NCBI GenBank assembly: GCA_034437695.1
Contig: DAOTTJ010000480.1
Location: forward strand, 1-7,948
Direction of reading: 5' to 3'
From: Paraktedonobacter sp034437695
Lineage (GTDB): Bacteria; Chloroflexota; Ktedonobacteria; Ktedonobacterales; Ktedonobacteraceae
Length of the DNA stretch: 7,948 nt
The position numbers and the translations under genes were made by a program. A model generated the notes under the pieces. It was not told where the DNA came from, ran no database searches, and saw only the letters and a list, made by a program, of their open reading frames with translations. Shown here in pieces: positions 6,069 through 7,948 of the stretch. The first letter of the stretch is position 1. The number at the start of each line of letters is the position of its first letter.

Positions 6069-6099
6069 AGACAGATAAAAATCTACCTATCGTTGTTAT

Positions 6100-6106
6100 G
6101 GTGATC
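6100..6106 (+). promoter_or_regulatory. Shifted ribosome binding site of the merR-like gene
   Basis: GGTGATC directly before the start codon matches the downstream part of the full complement of the 16S rRNA 3' end (AAGGAGGTGATC) instead of the usual AGGAGG core. In that register the spacing to the ATG at 6108 is normal. It supports this start and suggests moderate translation. Confidence 0.4.
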
Positions 6107-6107
6107 T

Positions 6108-6773
6108 ATGCAAAACATCGATGAACTCGCGCACTCGTCGGGCGTGCCTGGCAGGACGATTCGCTTCTACAACACTCAGGGTCTACTCCCACCGCCGATT
6201 ATGCGTGGACGTGTGGCTTATTATGATCAAGAGCATATGCTTGTGCTCAAGATCATCAAAGACCTGAAAGAGCAACACAACTTCTCGCTGGAGATGATCA
6301 AACAGCTACTGGAAATTCGTACTCGCGAGGGAGATGTCCAGATGAACCTCGTGCTTAAACAACGTTTAACAAAACCAGTCGGCCAGGAAGTCCGTCTCTC
6401 GCGCGAGGAGTTCTTGCGCCAGACCGGAGCAAGCCTGGAGCGCGTCAGCGAACTGCTCGAACAAGGGTTGCTCTTTCCGATTATGCCCGAAGGACAGGGC
6501 GAGCAGTTCTTTACGAGCGACGACGTTCTCCTCTACCAGCTCTACAGTCGCCTGGAACAGGTCGGGCTACCTCTGGCTCTCTCTACCTTGATCCGCTTTC
6601 AATTGCGCCAGCTGGTCCGCAGCGAGATAGCCGCACTAGAACAACATATTCAGCCAAACTGGCTGGCCAGCGACCTCTCACTCAACGAGCAAATCAGCGA
6701 ATTTCAATCTATCCTGGCGATAACTGATACGCTGATCTCTGTTTTGCACCGCAAGCTATTGTATAGCCTGTGA
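6108..6773 (+). CDS. MerR-family transcriptional regulator with two tandem HTH units
   Basis: MerR regulators bind DNA as dimers and usually twist long-spacer promoters into an active form. The 221-residue protein has a standard MerR winged helix at 1-70: IDELAHSSGVPGRTIRFYNTQGLLPP, then the wing GRVAYYD and the helix FSLEMIKQLLE. A second MerR-like unit at about 96-180 starts with LSREEFLRQTGASLERVSELLEQGLLFP and continues with FFTSDDVLLYQLYSRLEQVGLPL. The remaining 40 residues look like a dimerisation helix. There is no ligand-binding domain and no cysteine in the whole protein, so metal or thiol-based sensing of the CueR/SoxR kind is excluded. The signal and targets are unknown. It is a single-gene unit running towards lgt. 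A MerR-type DNA-binding role is secure. Confidence 0.88.
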   Translation: MQNIDELAHSSGVPGRTIRFYNTQGLLPPPIMRGRVAYYDQEHMLVLKIIKDLKEQHNFSLEMIKQLLEIRTREGDVQMNLVLKQRLTKPVGQEVRLSREEFLRQTGASLERVSELLEQGLLFPIMPEGQGEQFFTSDDVLLYQLYSRLEQVGLPLALSTLIRFQLRQLVRSEIAALEQHIQPNWLASDLSLNEQISEFQSILAITDTLISVLHRKLLYSL

Positions 6774-6786
6774 AAACCCACCGACT

Positions 6787-6817
6787 GAGCCTGGAAAAGC
6801 AGAGTGCTTCCAGGCTC
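6787..6817. terminator. Probable bidirectional terminator between merR-like gene and lgt
   Basis: GAGCCTGGAA (6787-6796) and TTCCAGGCTC (6808-6817) form a perfect 10-bp stem 13 bases after the merR-like stop and 27 bases past the lgt stop. The position between convergent genes fits a shared terminator. A clean T run is missing on the plus strand; on the minus strand TTTT appears about 10 bases after the stem. Confidence 0.55.
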
Positions 6818-6844
6818 TGCGCAGATGTTCAGGCACAGACAACG

Positions 6845-7903
6845 CTACTCCTGCACCTCTTCTGTGGACCTCTGTTCCTCACCCAGGGGATAGGTTGCCA
6901 ACGCAGCAGGTTGGCTTTCCTCTCTCGTCTGCCCGGCTTCGACGGCGTCGGCCGCTTCTCCCTCCGCATCGGTGCTCGCCTCATCCTGCGGTATACCATA
7001 AGTAGCAGCAATCTCACCTTCAGGAATGGGCTGAGCGAAACGCGTGCGCATCACCAGAAACGTAGCTGGAATTAAGAGAATGAAGAAGATCAACGAGGTC
7101 CATTGCGCCTGCTTCAAGCCCCAATCTACAGTGAAGAACGGAACAACAATGTTCGCACGTGTAAAAAAAACCAGGAACTGCGTAATGGCATAGCCGAAAA
7201 GATAGGTAACGATGAGCGCACCAGGCCGCCGATAGCGCCGGGCGAGGAAGAGCAGCGTCAGGATCATCAGAATGTTTAACAGCAATTCATATCCGGCCGC
7301 TGGCTGAACTGGCACATGACACGTACTTGGGTTCAGACAAGCCCAGCTATTCTGATTATCGTAGACGGTCGACCACGGCAATGTACTTGGATAGCCGATA
7401 ATATCGCCGTTGATCAAGTTACCAATACGCCCAAATATCTGCCCACACGCAGCAAAAAGCCCCCCTGCATCTAACATAACCAGAGGATTAACCTTCTCTC
7501 TCAATGCCCGCCAGAAAAGCACTGGCACGACGACGAAGATCGCACCATAAAAGGCCATACCACCCTCCCAGGTCGCCAGAATGTGTTGCGGCTGGGCCAG
7601 ATAGTACGAGACAAAATTTGGCTGCTGAACAACAAAATAGAGACGACCACCAATCAAACCACCTACGACACACCACCACAACACTCGATACACCTTCTCC
7701 TGATCTATACCCTTATTGGCCGTATAACGACGGATAAACCATAGACCCATAATAATACCCACGACATACATCAATCCATACCAGCGCAATGCCAGCGGAC
7801 CAATACTCACAATGACCGGGTCGATATTGATGTGAATATACGGACCGATAGCCAGCCAGCCCCAGTTGAAAGGAAAGGCTAGTTCAGCGGAAAAATCTCC
7901 CAT
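6845..7903 (-). CDS. lgt: Prolipoprotein diacylglyceryl transferase
   Basis: Lgt moves the diacylglyceryl group of phosphatidylglycerol to the lipobox cysteine of prolipoproteins, the first step of lipoprotein maturation in the membrane. The 352-residue protein shows the family landmarks: DPVIVSIGPLALRWYGLMY (Y42, counterpart of E. coli Y26), WEGGMAFYG at 112-120, the signature GRIGNLINGDIIG at 158-170 (R159, N162, G170), YELLL at 205-209 and R249 in the arginine position of the last conserved segment. About seven membrane segments are visible. Two family positions vary: Y119 replaces the His of the usual FHGG, and D167 replaces the signature Glu (E151 in E. coli). Residues from about 290 form an acidic, Ala/Glu-rich tail absent from E. 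coli Lgt, similar in kind to tails of actinobacterial enzymes. GGAG lies 10 bases before the ATG. Activity is likely despite the substitutions. Confidence 0.95.
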   Translation of the reverse strand: MGDFSAELAFPFNWGWLAIGPYIHINIDPVIVSIGPLALRWYGLMYVVGIIMGLWFIRRYTANKGIDQEKVYRVLWWCVVGGLIGGRLYFVVQQPNFVSYYLAQPQHILATWEGGMAFYGAIFVVVPVLFWRALREKVNPLVMLDAGGLFAACGQIFGRIGNLINGDIIGYPSTLPWSTVYDNQNSWACLNPSTCHVPVQPAAGYELLLNILMILTLLFLARRYRRPGALIVTYLFGYAITQFLVFFTRANIVVPFFTVDWGLKQAQWTSLIFFILLIPATFLVMRTRFAQPIPEGEIAATYGIPQDEASTDAEGEAADAVEAGQTREESQPAALATYPLGEEQRSTEEVQE

Positions 7904-7913
7904 GATCTTTTTT

Positions 7914-7917
7914 CTCC
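7914..7917 (-). promoter_or_regulatory. Ribosome binding site of lgt
   Basis: Read on the minus strand, GGAG is followed by ten bases (AAAAAAGATC) and the ATG. This supports the chosen lgt start. The lgt promoter lies at or beyond the window edge. Confidence 0.5.
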
Positions 7918-7948
7918 AGGTTTCTCAATTCTTGTGAATATTTCAGGT

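Larger units (their letters stand above)
5684..6107. other. Non-coding, hairpin-rich intergenic region
   Basis: These 424 bases between the DUF2278 gene and the merR-like gene contain no credible gene. The open frames that cross it run straight through inverted repeats, lack ribosome sites and give low-complexity Arg/Leu/Ser-rich peptides. Between 5699 and 6005 nearly every base belongs to an inverted repeat, listed separately: 5699-5718, 5749-5814, 5835-5852, 5858-5870, 5868-5914, 5920-5958 and 5985-6005. The last 60 bases carry the promoter and ribosome site of the next gene. The block could be a cluster of REP/MITE-like repeats or encode a structured RNA. Confidence 0.7.

Noticed and set aside
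5723..6070. Open frame of 115 codons on the plus strand, with shorter frames at 5805-6005 (+) and 5708-5947 (-)
   Set aside because: They run through the inverted-repeat block. The plus and minus frames give near-identical segments (RNALFRR and LRLKSAF) simply because the DNA is palindromic. None has a ribosome site or family resemblance.
6770..7075. 101-codon plus-strand frame after the merR-like gene
   Set aside because: It passes through the terminator stem and lies antisense to the 3' end of lgt, without a ribosome site or domain.

Overview
The window holds seven protein genes, six on the plus strand and one (lgt) convergent on the minus strand, plus one 424-base intergenic stretch packed with inverted repeats. 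The organism is probably a Chloroflexota bacterium of the Ktedonobacteria type. That is an inference from the mix of genes (a Hpt/CheW/receiver CheA hybrid with a PilG-type receiver, a MerR regulator with two HTH units, a DUF2278 protein, an Lgt with a long acidic tail) and from the hairpin-rich spacer. No rRNA or other phylogenetic marker is present, so the assignment is tentative.

Region 1 (259-3688, perhaps to 4831) is a compact chemosensory-type operon: a stand-alone receiver resembling PilG/CheY, a CheW-like coupling protein, and a 799-residue CheA-like protein whose start overlaps the cheW-like stop by 8 bases. The CheA-like protein keeps its Hpt histidine (H102), its CheW-like regulatory domain and a C-terminal receiver with all catalytic residues. 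Its ATPase domain is ruined: the N box has lost the Mg/ATP-binding Asn, and about 50 residues that should carry the G1 box, lid and G2 box are absent. It looks like a phosphotransfer/scaffold protein that cannot phosphorylate itself and would need a kinase encoded elsewhere. No chemoreceptor gene is present. A membrane-anchored polysaccharide deacetylase follows after about 60 bases with no clear terminator and may be co-transcribed, which would link signalling to the cell envelope.

Region 2 (4964-5683) is a single DUF2278 (YukJ-type) gene of unknown function with its own strong ribosome binding site. Region 3 (5684-6107) has no credible gene. It contains a 22-bp perfect-stem hairpin, two related GCTTCGC/GCGAAGC hairpins, a segment that can fold as a three-way junction, and two further hairpins, then the promoter of the next gene.

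Region 4 (6108-7903) holds a MerR-family regulator with two tandem HTH units and no effector domain, a perfect 10-bp stem that probably terminates transcription from both sides, and lgt (prolipoprotein diacylglyceryl transferase) on the minus strand. The most notable finding is the ATPase-dead CheA hybrid. The second is the dense, possibly mobile or RNA-coding, inverted-repeat block.
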